Shown: positions 57,671-64,000 of the stretch, one piece after another | Layout: the number at the start of each line of letters is the position of its first letter | Position numbering within the stretch: position 1 is the first letter of the stretch | Notes under the pieces: generated by a model | The model's database searches: none | Told to the model about the DNA's origin: nothing | Seen by the model: only the letters and a program-made list of their open reading frames with translations | Position numbers and translations under genes: made by a program | NCBI RefSeq assembly: GCF_026626635.1 | Contig: NZ_JAPNKA010000001.1 | Coordinates: forward strand, 10,338,501 to 10,402,500 | Direction of reading: 5' to 3' | Source of the DNA: Archangium lansingense | GTDB taxonomy: Bacteria > Myxococcota > Myxococcia > Myxococcales > Myxococcaceae | Length of the DNA stretch: 64,000 bases

Positions 57671-59089
57671 ATGCGGCCCTTCACCCCCCTCTTTCTCCTG
57701 CGATTGCGCGCTAGCGCGCTTCAGTGGGCCCGGCTTACCTGGGCTCCGCTGGAGCGGACGCGAATGGGCCGCTTCGCGACCGACACTTTCCTGGCGGTGC
57801 GCGGCCTCGCACGGGGCTTCCAGGGCGAGAACATCCGCCTGCGGGCCGCGGCGCTCACCTACATCAGCGTCTTCTCCCTGGTGCCGCTGCTGACGGTGGT
57901 GCTGGCCCTGCTGGGGGCCTACCACCAACAGTCGTTCCAGCACCGCCTGCGGGAGCTCATCTTCGCGGTGATGGCTCCCGGCGTGCGCGAAGAGTCGGCG
58001 GCCTTCCTCGAGGGCTTCTTGGAGCCGGGCCACACGACGGCCATCGGAAGTGCGGGCTTCCTCGGACTGCTCTTCTCGGCGGGCTCGCTGTTGCACAACA
58101 TCGACGTCTCGCTGAACGAAATCTGGGGCGTGAAGAACCACCGCTCCTGGCTGGTGCGCGGGCTCGTCTACGCGGGGCTGCTGCTGCTGGGGCCGCTGAT
58201 GCTGGCCATCTCGTTCGCGGGGACGGGCGTGGTCCGCTCCATCCTCGAGGGCACCCACACCCCGTTCGTCCTGGACCTCTTCGAGCTGACGTTCGGCGCC
58301 CTGTCTCCCCTCATGGCGGCAGGGGGGCTCACGCTGCTCTACTACGTGACGCCCAACACCCACCTGCGCCTGCGCTCGGCGCTCTCGGGCGGGCTGGTGG
58401 CGGGCGCAGCCTGGAGCGTGGCGAGGCATGTGTACACGGGGATCGCCGCGTACAGCTTCCGCCACAACCCGCTCTACGCCTCGCTGGGCGCCCTGCCCAT
58501 GTTCCTCGCGTGGCTGTACGTGGACTGGCTCCTCTTCCTCATCGGCGCCCGCCTCTCCTACGCGGTGGAGCACGCCACGTTCCGAGACTCGCTCTGGGTC
58601 TTCGGTGCCCACCCGCGCGCCCGGGAGCTGGTGGCCGCCCGAGTGGCCCAGGAGACCACGCTCGTCTGGTTCGACGGCGGAACCCCGCCCGAACCTCGGG
58701 ACCTGGCCCTGCGTCTCCGGGTTGCCGAGTCGCTCGTCCACGAGGTGGTGGATGACCTCGAACGAGCGGGCCTGCTCGAGCGACACCGGCGGGGGGGCAT
58801 CCTGCCAGCCCGTGCTCCAGCCGAGCTCACCCTGGCCGACCTGACCCTCGCCGTCCACGGCGTCTACAACCCCGTGAAGCCCGAAGCCCGAAACGCCCCG
58901 CGAGCCCCCGGTTTCGAGGTCCTGGACGCCTTCTTCCTGGAGTCGGACCGGGCCGGGCTCGACGTGCTGCGCCGGACCCGGTGGTTGGACCTCGCCATCC
59001 TGGTGCGCCCCGGGCTGGCGGAGACCCAGGCGGCGGCCGCCTCGATTCCAGTCCCGGCCAAGACTGTGGCGGAAAACGGAAATCCGTAA
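57671..59089 (+). CDS. YihY/BrkB family membrane protein with C-terminal winged-helix-like domain
   Basis: A 472-residue protein. Residues ~60-320 are a YihY/BrkB domain with six membrane segments and the family blocks ..RLRAAALTYISVFSLVPLLTVVLALLG.., ..LHNIDVSLNEIWGVKNHRSW.., ..PNTHLRLRSALSGGLVAGAAW.. and ..YASLGALPMFLAWLYVDWLLFLIGARLSYAVE... The cytoplasmic C-terminus (~340-430) looks like a winged helix (..LALRLRVAESLVHEVVDDLERAGLLERH..), a fusion found in several deltaproteobacteria. Transport role is unproven. I prefer the ATG at 57671; an open frame begins at 57569 over the repeat. Confidence 0.87.
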   Translation: MRPFTPLFLLRLRASALQWARLTWAPLERTRMGRFATDTFLAVRGLARGFQGENIRLRAAALTYISVFSLVPLLTVVLALLGAYHQQSFQHRLRELIFAVMAPGVREESAAFLEGFLEPGHTTAIGSAGFLGLLFSAGSLLHNIDVSLNEIWGVKNHRSWLVRGLVYAGLLLLGPLMLAISFAGTGVVRSILEGTHTPFVLDLFELTFGALSPLMAAGGLTLLYYVTPNTHLRLRSALSGGLVAGAAWSVARHVYTGIAAYSFRHNPLYASLGALPMFLAWLYVDWLLFLIGARLSYAVEHATFRDSLWVFGAHPRARELVAARVAQETTLVWFDGGTPPEPRDLALRLRVAESLVHEVVDDLERAGLLERHRRGGILPARAPAELTLADLTLAVHGVYNPVKPEARNAPRAPGFEVLDAFFLESDRAGLDVLRRTRWLDLAILVRPGLAETQAAAASIPVPAKTVAENGNP

Positions 59090-59119
59090 CGTTTCTAGGA
59101 GGTTGGCGGACCCCACGCC

Positions 59120-59147
59120 TTGCGCGTCGCATCCGTTCTGTTATCTT
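59120..59147 (+). promoter_or_regulatory. Probable ihfB promoter
   Basis: TTGCGC (59120-59125), 16-base spacer, TATCTT (59142-59147) preceded by TG, giving an extended -10. It lies ~65 bases upstream of the ihfB start. Confidence 0.5.
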
Positions 59148-59213
59148 TCCGGGATTCGACCACGGGCCAAGCGCCCTGTTTCCGAGGGGTTACGCGGTTT
59201 GCGGGAGCGCGCG

Positions 59214-59552
59214 ATGCTGAAGTCCGATCTGATCAACGTCCTCGTCGCCAAGAAGGGGATGACGCAGAAACAGGCCGAGGCCACGGTCGAGACGATCTTC
59301 GAGTCCATGAAGGAGGCGCTCTGCCGCGGGGAGAACATTGAGATCCGCGGGCTGGGTGCCTTCCATGTGAAGAACTACCAGGGCTACCAGGGCCGCAACC
59401 CGAAGACGGGGCAGATCATCCCCGTGAAGCCCAAGCGGGGCCTGTTGTTCCGCACGGGCAAGGAGCTGCGCGACCGGGTCAACCGGCCGGCGCCCCAGAC
59501 CCCGCAGTCCGACATCTCCTTCGATCCCAAGAGCGGCAGCGGCACCTACTAG
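59214..59552 (+). CDS. ihfB: Integration host factor beta-type (HU/IHF family) protein
   Basis: A 112-residue DNA-bending protein. Family pattern: M-L-K-S-D-L-I-N-V-L, ..AEATVETIFESMKEALCRGENIEIRGLGAFHVKNYQGYQGRNPKTGQIIPVKPKRGLLFRTGKELRDRVN. The G-R-N-P-K-T-G-Q turn with Pro at the intercalating position is intact. The 17-residue Pro/Ser-rich tail is longer than in enteric IHF. GGGAG precedes the ATG. It converges with sctV, 7 bases between the stops. Confidence 0.93.
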   Translation: MLKSDLINVLVAKKGMTQKQAEATVETIFESMKEALCRGENIEIRGLGAFHVKNYQGYQGRNPKTGQIIPVKPKRGLLFRTGKELRDRVNRPAPQTPQSDISFDPKSGSGTY

Positions 59553-59559
59553 CCGCTGC

Positions 59560-61647
59560 TCAGCGCCCCAGGGCCACGGGTGATAGCCGCCCCAGCGGGC
59601 GGATTTGCAGGTTCATGTCCAGCTCGCCATAGGTGAGCACCGCGACGTCCGGGAAGGCCCCCTCGCACAGCTTGCGCAGCGTCCGCCGGACGTCGGGAGC
59701 GGTGAGCAGCACCGTCTGCCCTCCCGTGGCGATGTGCTTCACCCCCTCCAGAATCTCCGCCACCCGCTCGGGCGAGGGCGCCGGCCCACGTGGCCCGCCA
59801 GAGCGCAGCGTCTCCTCGATCTCCGGATCCACCAGATAGGCGAAGAGCGGCCCGGACGGGGCGAACTTGTGGCTGAGGTAGCGCGACAGCGCCTGGCGGC
59901 AGCGCTCGGCCAGGGCCATGGCATCCCCCTCCGTCGTGGGGGCCACCAGCGCTTCGAGGATGGCGCGCATGTTCCGGATGCTCACCTGCTCCTCCACGAG
60001 CTTGCGCAGCACCTCAGTGAGCAGCGGCAGCGGGACCTTCTGGAGCGCCTCCTTCACCAGGGTGGGAGCCTGGGCCTCGAGTCCGTCCAGCAACCCCTGC
60101 ACCTCCTGGATGCCGAGGAAGGCCGCCATCCGGGCGCGGATGATGCTCCGCAGATGCTCGGAGATGAGCTCCCCGGCACTCCGAAGCGGTACCTGTGCCA
60201 TCTCTAGACGTGCGCGAGCATCCGCCAACACGCGGCTGATGGGCTTGCCAGTGGAGGGCTCCACTGCGGCCTCCGCCTTCAGCTCCAGGAAGGCCAGCTC
60301 CTCCGGATGTGCCAGTGCGTAGAGCGCCCCGGGCACCACCTGTCCCATCGCCGCGGGCACCTCGTCGAGCAAGATGCGGTAGGTCCCCGCCGGCAGGTAC
60401 GCGGCATCAGTCCGCACCCGAATGCCCGGCACGCGCACGCCCAGCTCGTAGAAGACCTCATCCCGTACCCGGTTGAGCACCTGGTGCACGAACGCACTCC
60501 CCTGCTCCTGGGCCAGCGGGGTGAGGTCCGGCGCGAGATCCACCGTCAGCGGAGCAACCCCCACCGGAATCCCCGTGCTCTCGGGAGGCGCTCCCGGCCC
60601 GCCCCGTGCCGCCTCCCCTGCTTCGGGTCTGCCCTCGGCCTGTGCCGCGGCAGCCTCCTCCTCCGTCACGGCGGCCTTCATCCGAGTGAGGCCATATGCG
60701 AGTCCTCCCAGCGCCGCCCCCAGCCCCAAAAACGTCAGGTGCGGCATCCCCGGCATCGCGGCGAGAGCCACACAGAGCGCGGCCACCACCCACAGCGCCT
60801 TGGCCTCGCCGAAGAGCTGCGAGCCGATCTCCGCACCAAGCGAGTCGTCCTCCTTCTCCGAGGCCACGCGCGTAACGACGAGGCCCGCCGCCACCGCGAT
60901 GCACAGCGAGGGAATCTGCGACACCAGCCCGTCGCCGATGGCGATGAGTGCGTAGGTGGAGGCCGCCTCGGCCATCGTCATTCCGTTCTGCAGGATGCCA
61001 ATGCAGATGCCTCCCAGGAGGTTCACCGCGACGATGACCAGGCCGGCGATGACGTCTCCCTTCACGAACTTCATCGCGCCATCCATGGCGCCGAACATCT
61101 GTGACTCGCGCTCCAGGTTCCGGCGCCGGCGGCGGGCCTGCGCTTGATCAATGGCCCCTGCGCGCAGATCCGCGTCGATGGACATCTGCTTGCCCGGCAT
61201 CGCATCCAGGGTGAAGCGCGCGGAGACCTCGGCCACGCGCTCGGCGCCCTTGGCCACCACGAGGAATTGCACCAGCGTCAGGATGGCGAAGATGACCGCG
61301 CCAACGACGTAGTCACCCCGCACCACGAACTCGCCAAACGCCTGAATGACCTCTCCCGCGTGTCCCTCCGCGAGCGCCAGCCGCGTGGACGACACGTTGA
61401 GCGCGAGCCGAAAGAGCGTGGTGAACAGCAGCAGCGTCGGGAAGGACGTCACCTTCAGCGCGTCCCGGGCATAGAGCGCCGCCACCAGCAGGGCCACTGC
61501 CGCCGCCAGGTTGATGGCCAGCCCCAGGTCGAGCAGCCAGGGCGGCAGCGGGATGATGAGCGCACCCAGCACCGAGGCCATCGCCACCGCGAGCACCACA
61601 TCCGAGGACTTTCGCGCCCTCATGAGAATCTTCATCAGTCGGTTCAT
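59560..61647 (-). CDS. sctV: Type III secretion export gate protein SctV
   Basis: A 695-residue FlhA/SctV protein. The N-terminal half has about eight membrane segments (..DVVLAVAMASVLGALIIPLPPWLLDLGLAINL..), the FHIPEP loop R-F-T-L-D-A-M-P-G-K-Q-M-S-I-D-A-D-L-R-A-G between segments 4 and 5, and ..SLCIAVAAGLVVTRVAS... After a linker (~330-360) the cytosolic domain of ~330 residues forms the nonameric ring that receives chaperone-substrate complexes. Last gene of the window's sct operon. Overlaps sctU by 4 bases. Confidence 0.93.
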   Translation of the reverse strand: MNRLMKILMRARKSSDVVLAVAMASVLGALIIPLPPWLLDLGLAINLAAAVALLVAALYARDALKVTSFPTLLLFTTLFRLALNVSSTRLALAEGHAGEVIQAFGEFVVRGDYVVGAVIFAILTLVQFLVVAKGAERVAEVSARFTLDAMPGKQMSIDADLRAGAIDQAQARRRRRNLERESQMFGAMDGAMKFVKGDVIAGLVIVAVNLLGGICIGILQNGMTMAEAASTYALIAIGDGLVSQIPSLCIAVAAGLVVTRVASEKEDDSLGAEIGSQLFGEAKALWVVAALCVALAAMPGMPHLTFLGLGAALGGLAYGLTRMKAAVTEEEAAAAQAEGRPEAGEAARGGPGAPPESTGIPVGVAPLTVDLAPDLTPLAQEQGSAFVHQVLNRVRDEVFYELGVRVPGIRVRTDAAYLPAGTYRILLDEVPAAMGQVVPGALYALAHPEELAFLELKAEAAVEPSTGKPISRVLADARARLEMAQVPLRSAGELISEHLRSIIRARMAAFLGIQEVQGLLDGLEAQAPTLVKEALQKVPLPLLTEVLRKLVEEQVSIRNMRAILEALVAPTTEGDAMALAERCRQALSRYLSHKFAPSGPLFAYLVDPEIEETLRSGGPRGPAPSPERVAEILEGVKHIATGGQTVLLTAPDVRRTLRKLCEGAFPDVAVLTYGELDMNLQIRPLGRLSPVALGR

Positions 61648-62690
61648 GACGTCTGCCTCCGTGGATGGTCGTCCACGTCCTGCGACTCCTGCGCTGCCCG
61701 GAGGACCGCCGCGGCGGCCTGGTAAAGCTCCTCGGGGATCTCCTCCCCGACGTCGTAGTGGATGAGGCTGCGAGCCAGCGGCACGTCCCGGACCACCGGG
61801 ACTCCGAGCCGCTCGGCCTCCCGCCTCAGCGCGAGAGCATCCGCCTCTCGCCCCTTGGCGACGAGATAGGGCGCCTCACACTCCTCCGTGGCATAGCGAA
61901 GCGCGATCGCGATGTGCGTGGGGTTGACGACCACGACGCTCGCCTTTTGCACTCCACGTGCCGGGCCTCCCGCCGCCAACTGGCGGTGCAGGGCCTTGCG
62001 CTGGCTCTTGTGGTGCGGGTCGCCCTCGCTCTCCTTGTACTCCCGCTTCACCTCCTCGCGCGTCATCATCAGGTCCTTCACGTGCTTGCGGCGCGCGAGT
62101 GCGTAGTCCCCCACGCCCAGCACCACGAGGACGCACGTGAGCCGGACGGTAAGCGGACCCAGCCGGCCCATGATGTGCTCCAGCCCCAGCGGCCCTTCCA
62201 ACCAGGCCGTGCGGAGCACGTCCGGTCCAGCCTCCACCGCCGCGCTCCAGACGAGCCACACCACCACCGCGGTCACGAGCAGCGCCTTGCCCAGCTCGAT
62301 GAGCGGTCTCACACTGAAGAGCTTCTTCAGGCCCTCCGCCGGGTTGATGCGCTCGAGCTTGGGCATCACGTGCTCCGTGTTCAGCTCGAAGCCCACCGTG
62401 GCCACGGACACCGCGATGGAAGCCAGCAGCGCTCCACCGAGTGCAGGGCCCACCAGGAGTGCCATCAACACCACCGCCTCCTGCAATGCTCCCGTGGGCT
62501 CCTGGTGCAGCATCAACCGGGCTGTCCACTCCTTCAGCCTCGCGAATCCCGCGGGTGCTGAAGCGGTGAGGCCGAGCAACCCCCCGAGCGTCACCACACT
62601 GGAGGTCAGGAGGCGGCTGCGCGGAATCTGTCCCTTCCGGCGCGCCTCGCGCAGGCGCTTCGCCGAGGGTTGTTCCGTCTTCTCGCTCAC
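61644..62690 (-). CDS. sctU: Type III secretion switch protein SctU
   Basis: A 348-residue FlhB/YscU protein. Short basic N-terminus M-S-E-K-T-E-Q-P-S-A-K-R-L-R-E-A-R-R-K-G typical of the family, four membrane segments (~27-200) and a cytosolic domain with the autocleavage motif N256-P-T-H259, which is intact, so self-processing and substrate switching are expected. ..PYLVAKGREADALALRREAERLGVPVVRDVPLARSL.. is the usual C-terminal block. Overlaps sctT by 4 bases. Confidence 0.94.
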   Translation of the reverse strand: MSEKTEQPSAKRLREARRKGQIPRSRLLTSSVVTLGGLLGLTASAPAGFARLKEWTARLMLHQEPTGALQEAVVLMALLVGPALGGALLASIAVSVATVGFELNTEHVMPKLERINPAEGLKKLFSVRPLIELGKALLVTAVVVWLVWSAAVEAGPDVLRTAWLEGPLGLEHIMGRLGPLTVRLTCVLVVLGVGDYALARRKHVKDLMMTREEVKREYKESEGDPHHKSQRKALHRQLAAGGPARGVQKASVVVVNPTHIAIALRYATEECEAPYLVAKGREADALALRREAERLGVPVVRDVPLARSLIHYDVGEEIPEELYQAAAAVLRAAQESQDVDDHPRRQTS

Positions 62691-63481
62691 CGCGCCACCT
62701 CTCCGAGCCGAAACAGCGCGCCCTCCACCGAGAGGAAGCCCGCGAGCAGTCGCTCACAGAGAATCCCCACCGCGAGCCACAGCACTGCGCCCCCCGCCAG
62801 GATGCGCAGCGGCGCCCCCATCTCCTGGAGGTTCACCTGGGGCGCGGCGCGCGACACCATGCCCAGCAGGCAGTCCACCGCCATCACCGCCGCGGCGATG
62901 GGCGCTCCCACCGCGAGCCCTGTAGCCATCGCTCCCCCAGCGAGCCCCACCACATGCATCGCCGCCGCCTCGGTGGGCACGTACCCGCCGAGCCGCACCC
63001 ACCCGAAGCCACGCACCAGCCCCGAGAGCACGACGGGCATCAGCCCCCCCGTCACCACCAGCCCGACGAGGAGCTGGTAGAGCGCATCCCCCGTGGCGGA
63101 CTCGCGCGTCCCGGCCACCGGAAGGCTCGCCTCCGCCGAGGTACCCCGGAACAGGTCGATGAAGCGCCCGCCCATCCGCGCCGCGTCGAAAGGCAGCGCC
63201 GCCACCAGCCCCACGGAGGTGCCGTAGGTGAGTTCCTTCATCGCCAGAGCGGCCAGCTGCATCGGTGTCTCCACCGGCTCCGGCAGGGACACTCCCGCGA
63301 CATGGTGGAGGAAGAGCGCGAGACTCAGCACCAAGGCCAGCTTCACCGTCGTCGGAGCCGCCTGTCCCCCCAGAAGCGGGCAGAGAAAGGCCACCGGCAG
63401 CAGGCGCGCGGAGCACAAAGCCACCGCCACCATGCCCGGCCCCAGCGGCGCCAGGTGTGCACGAAGGAGCTCGAGGGTCAC
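62687..63481 (-). CDS. sctT: Type III secretion export apparatus protein SctT
   Basis: A 264-residue FliR/YscT protein with about six membrane segments (..GMVAVALCSARLLPVAFLCPLLGG.., ..TVKLALVLSLALFL..). Family residues such as ..ALAMKELTYGTSVGLVAALPF.. and ..PIAAAVMAVDCLLGMVSRAAPQVN.. are clear. I use the GTG at 63481, which overlaps the sctS stop as GTGA; the frame runs open to 63583. Part of the SctRST core through which substrates pass. Confidence 0.92.
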   Translation of the reverse strand: MTLELLRAHLAPLGPGMVAVALCSARLLPVAFLCPLLGGQAAPTTVKLALVLSLALFLHHVAGVSLPEPVETPMQLAALAMKELTYGTSVGLVAALPFDAARMGGRFIDLFRGTSAEASLPVAGTRESATGDALYQLLVGLVVTGGLMPVVLSGLVRGFGWVRLGGYVPTEAAAMHVVGLAGGAMATGLAVGAPIAAAVMAVDCLLGMVSRAAPQVNLQEMGAPLRILAGGAVLWLAVGILCERLLAGFLSVEGALFRLGEVAR

Positions 63482-63747
63482 CCGCCTACCTCCGCAATGA
63501 CCCTCAAGACGTGGTTTGCAAAGAGGGTGAGCTGACCGGCGATCCACGGCCCCGCCACCACCAGCGACAGCACCGCTGCGCACAGCTTGGGCACCACCGT
63601 GAGGGTGCTCTCCTGAAGCTGCGTGGTCGCCTGAAAGAGGCTCATCAGAAACCCCACCACCAGGCTGGCTCCGATGGGCGGCAGCGAGGCAAGCACCATC
63701 AGCAGCAACGCCTCGCGGCCGAGCGCGAGCAGGACGTCCTGAGTCAT
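63478..63747 (-). CDS. sctS: Type III secretion export apparatus protein SctS
   Basis: An 89-residue FliQ/YscS protein with two membrane helices: ..ALLLMVLASLPPIGASLVVGFLMSLFQATTQLQESTLTVVPKL.. and ..AAVLSLVVAGPWIAGQL... The Q-A-T-T-Q-L-Q-E-x-T loop is diagnostic. The start at 63747 lies 4 bases after the sctR stop. Four copies per apparatus are expected in the export core. Confidence 0.94.
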   Translation of the reverse strand: MTQDVLLALGREALLLMVLASLPPIGASLVVGFLMSLFQATTQLQESTLTVVPKLCAAVLSLVVAGPWIAGQLTLFANHVLRVIAEVGG

Positions 63748-63751
63748 GGCA

Positions 63752-64000
63752 TCACCGGTAGCCGAGGATGAGGCCCCGCGCGAGCAGCGCCCAGCCATCC
63801 ACGGCGACGAAGAGGAGGATCTTGAAAGGCAGGCTCACCTGGCTCGGCGACAACGACTGCATCCCGAGCGCGAGCAGGACGTTGGCGATGACCATGTCCA
63901 GCACCAGGAACGGGAGGAAGACGAGGAAGCCAATCTGGAAGGCCTCTGTCAGCTCCGTGATGACGAAGGCCGGAATGACCACGAACAGGTCGTCCTCGTG
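63752..64000 (-). CDS. sctR: Type III secretion export apparatus protein SctR (partial, 5' end cut)
   Basis: The C-terminal 82 residues of a FliP/YscR protein; the frame continues past the window edge. Signature ..VVIPAFVITELTEAFQIGFLVFLPFLVLDMVIANVLLALGMQSLSPSQVSLPFKILLFVAVDGWALL.. covers both FliP family patterns. In full-length SctR (~215 residues) this follows two further membrane helices. The gene order R-S-T-U-V is the canonical export block. Confidence 0.95.
   Translation of the reverse strand, partial: HEDDLFVVIPAFVITELTEAFQIGFLVFLPFLVLDMVIANVLLALGMQSLSPSQVSLPFKILLFVAVDGWALLARGLILGYR

Noticed and set aside
54959..59116. A very long open frame (about 1385 codons) on the minus strand opposite the RNase and YihY genes
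   Set aside because: It is the antisense of two well-recognised plus-strand genes. Its product is low-complexity and has no domain; the length comes from the high-GC scarcity of stop codons.

Overview
This is a very GC-rich, densely coded bacterial chromosome segment with the signature of a myxobacterium, most likely suborder Cystobacterineae. The evidence is the set of lineage-typical proteins: a CarD with four AT-hooks followed directly by CarG, a DUF2378 protein, a DUSAM-domain protein, a tandem PilZ protein, lipoprotein toxin/immunity pairs resembling SitA/SitI, and many small lipoproteins. The genus cannot be settled from the window alone. No rRNA, tRNA, CRISPR array, transposase or phage gene was seen.

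Layout. (1) 0.1-8.0 kb is accessory: a GspE-N-terminal-domain protein, a DUF2378 protein, a serine-hydrolase-fold protein that has lost its catalytic residues, a hemerythrin, secreted proteins and lipoproteins, a Uma2-type nuclease, and a short remnant of a YdeI/OmdA-family gene. (2) 8.0-12.8 kb is a kin-discrimination or competition island with two lipoprotein toxin plus immunity pairs on the minus strand. One pair is a PD-(D/E)xK-like nuclease with a DUF3396 protein; the other is an AHH nuclease with an Imm11 protein. Between them lies a plus-strand gene for a membrane protein that starts like a Ser/Thr kinase but lacks the kinase core. (3) 12.9-30.9 kb, all minus strand, is a nearly complete division and cell wall (dcw) cluster in the order mraZ, STAS gene, rsmH, ftsL, ftsI, murE, murF, mraY, murD, ftsW, murG, murC, murB, ddl, ftsQ, ftsA. 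It starts at a recognisable promoter with a four-box MraZ operator and ends in a strong terminator after ftsA. ftsZ does not follow. (4) 31-42.4 kb: lipoproteins, PilZ and DUSAM proteins, a long-chain-type acyl-CoA dehydrogenase, an App1-type phosphatase, the carD-carG regulatory pair, and a membrane glycosyltransferase with a partner. (5) 42.5-47.6 kb: iron alcohol dehydrogenase, PuuA/GlnA-like ligase, aldehyde dehydrogenase and a divergent class I amidotransferase. This is the enzyme set expected for catabolism of an amine or amino alcohol through gamma-glutamyl intermediates. (6) 47.6-59.6 kb is mostly housekeeping: an AI-2E family permease, rho, ligA, acylphosphatase, a DUF3052 protein, RNase E/G with a long insertion and a long leader, a YihY/BrkB membrane protein and ihfB. 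(7) 59.6-64.0 kb, minus strand: type III secretion export-apparatus genes sctR (cut by the window edge), sctS, sctT, sctU and sctV, tightly coupled by 4-base overlaps or gaps.

How the parts work together. The dcw block makes lipid II and the divisome from one long polycistron under MraZ autocontrol. CarD and CarG act as a pair at RNA polymerase for light and development responses. The toxin island and the type III export genes are the two systems directed at other cells. Four copies of a palindromic REP-like element sit in 3' intergenic spaces at 42.4, 49.3, 49.4 and 57.5 kb.

Functions are read from motifs and family memory; no database search was possible.
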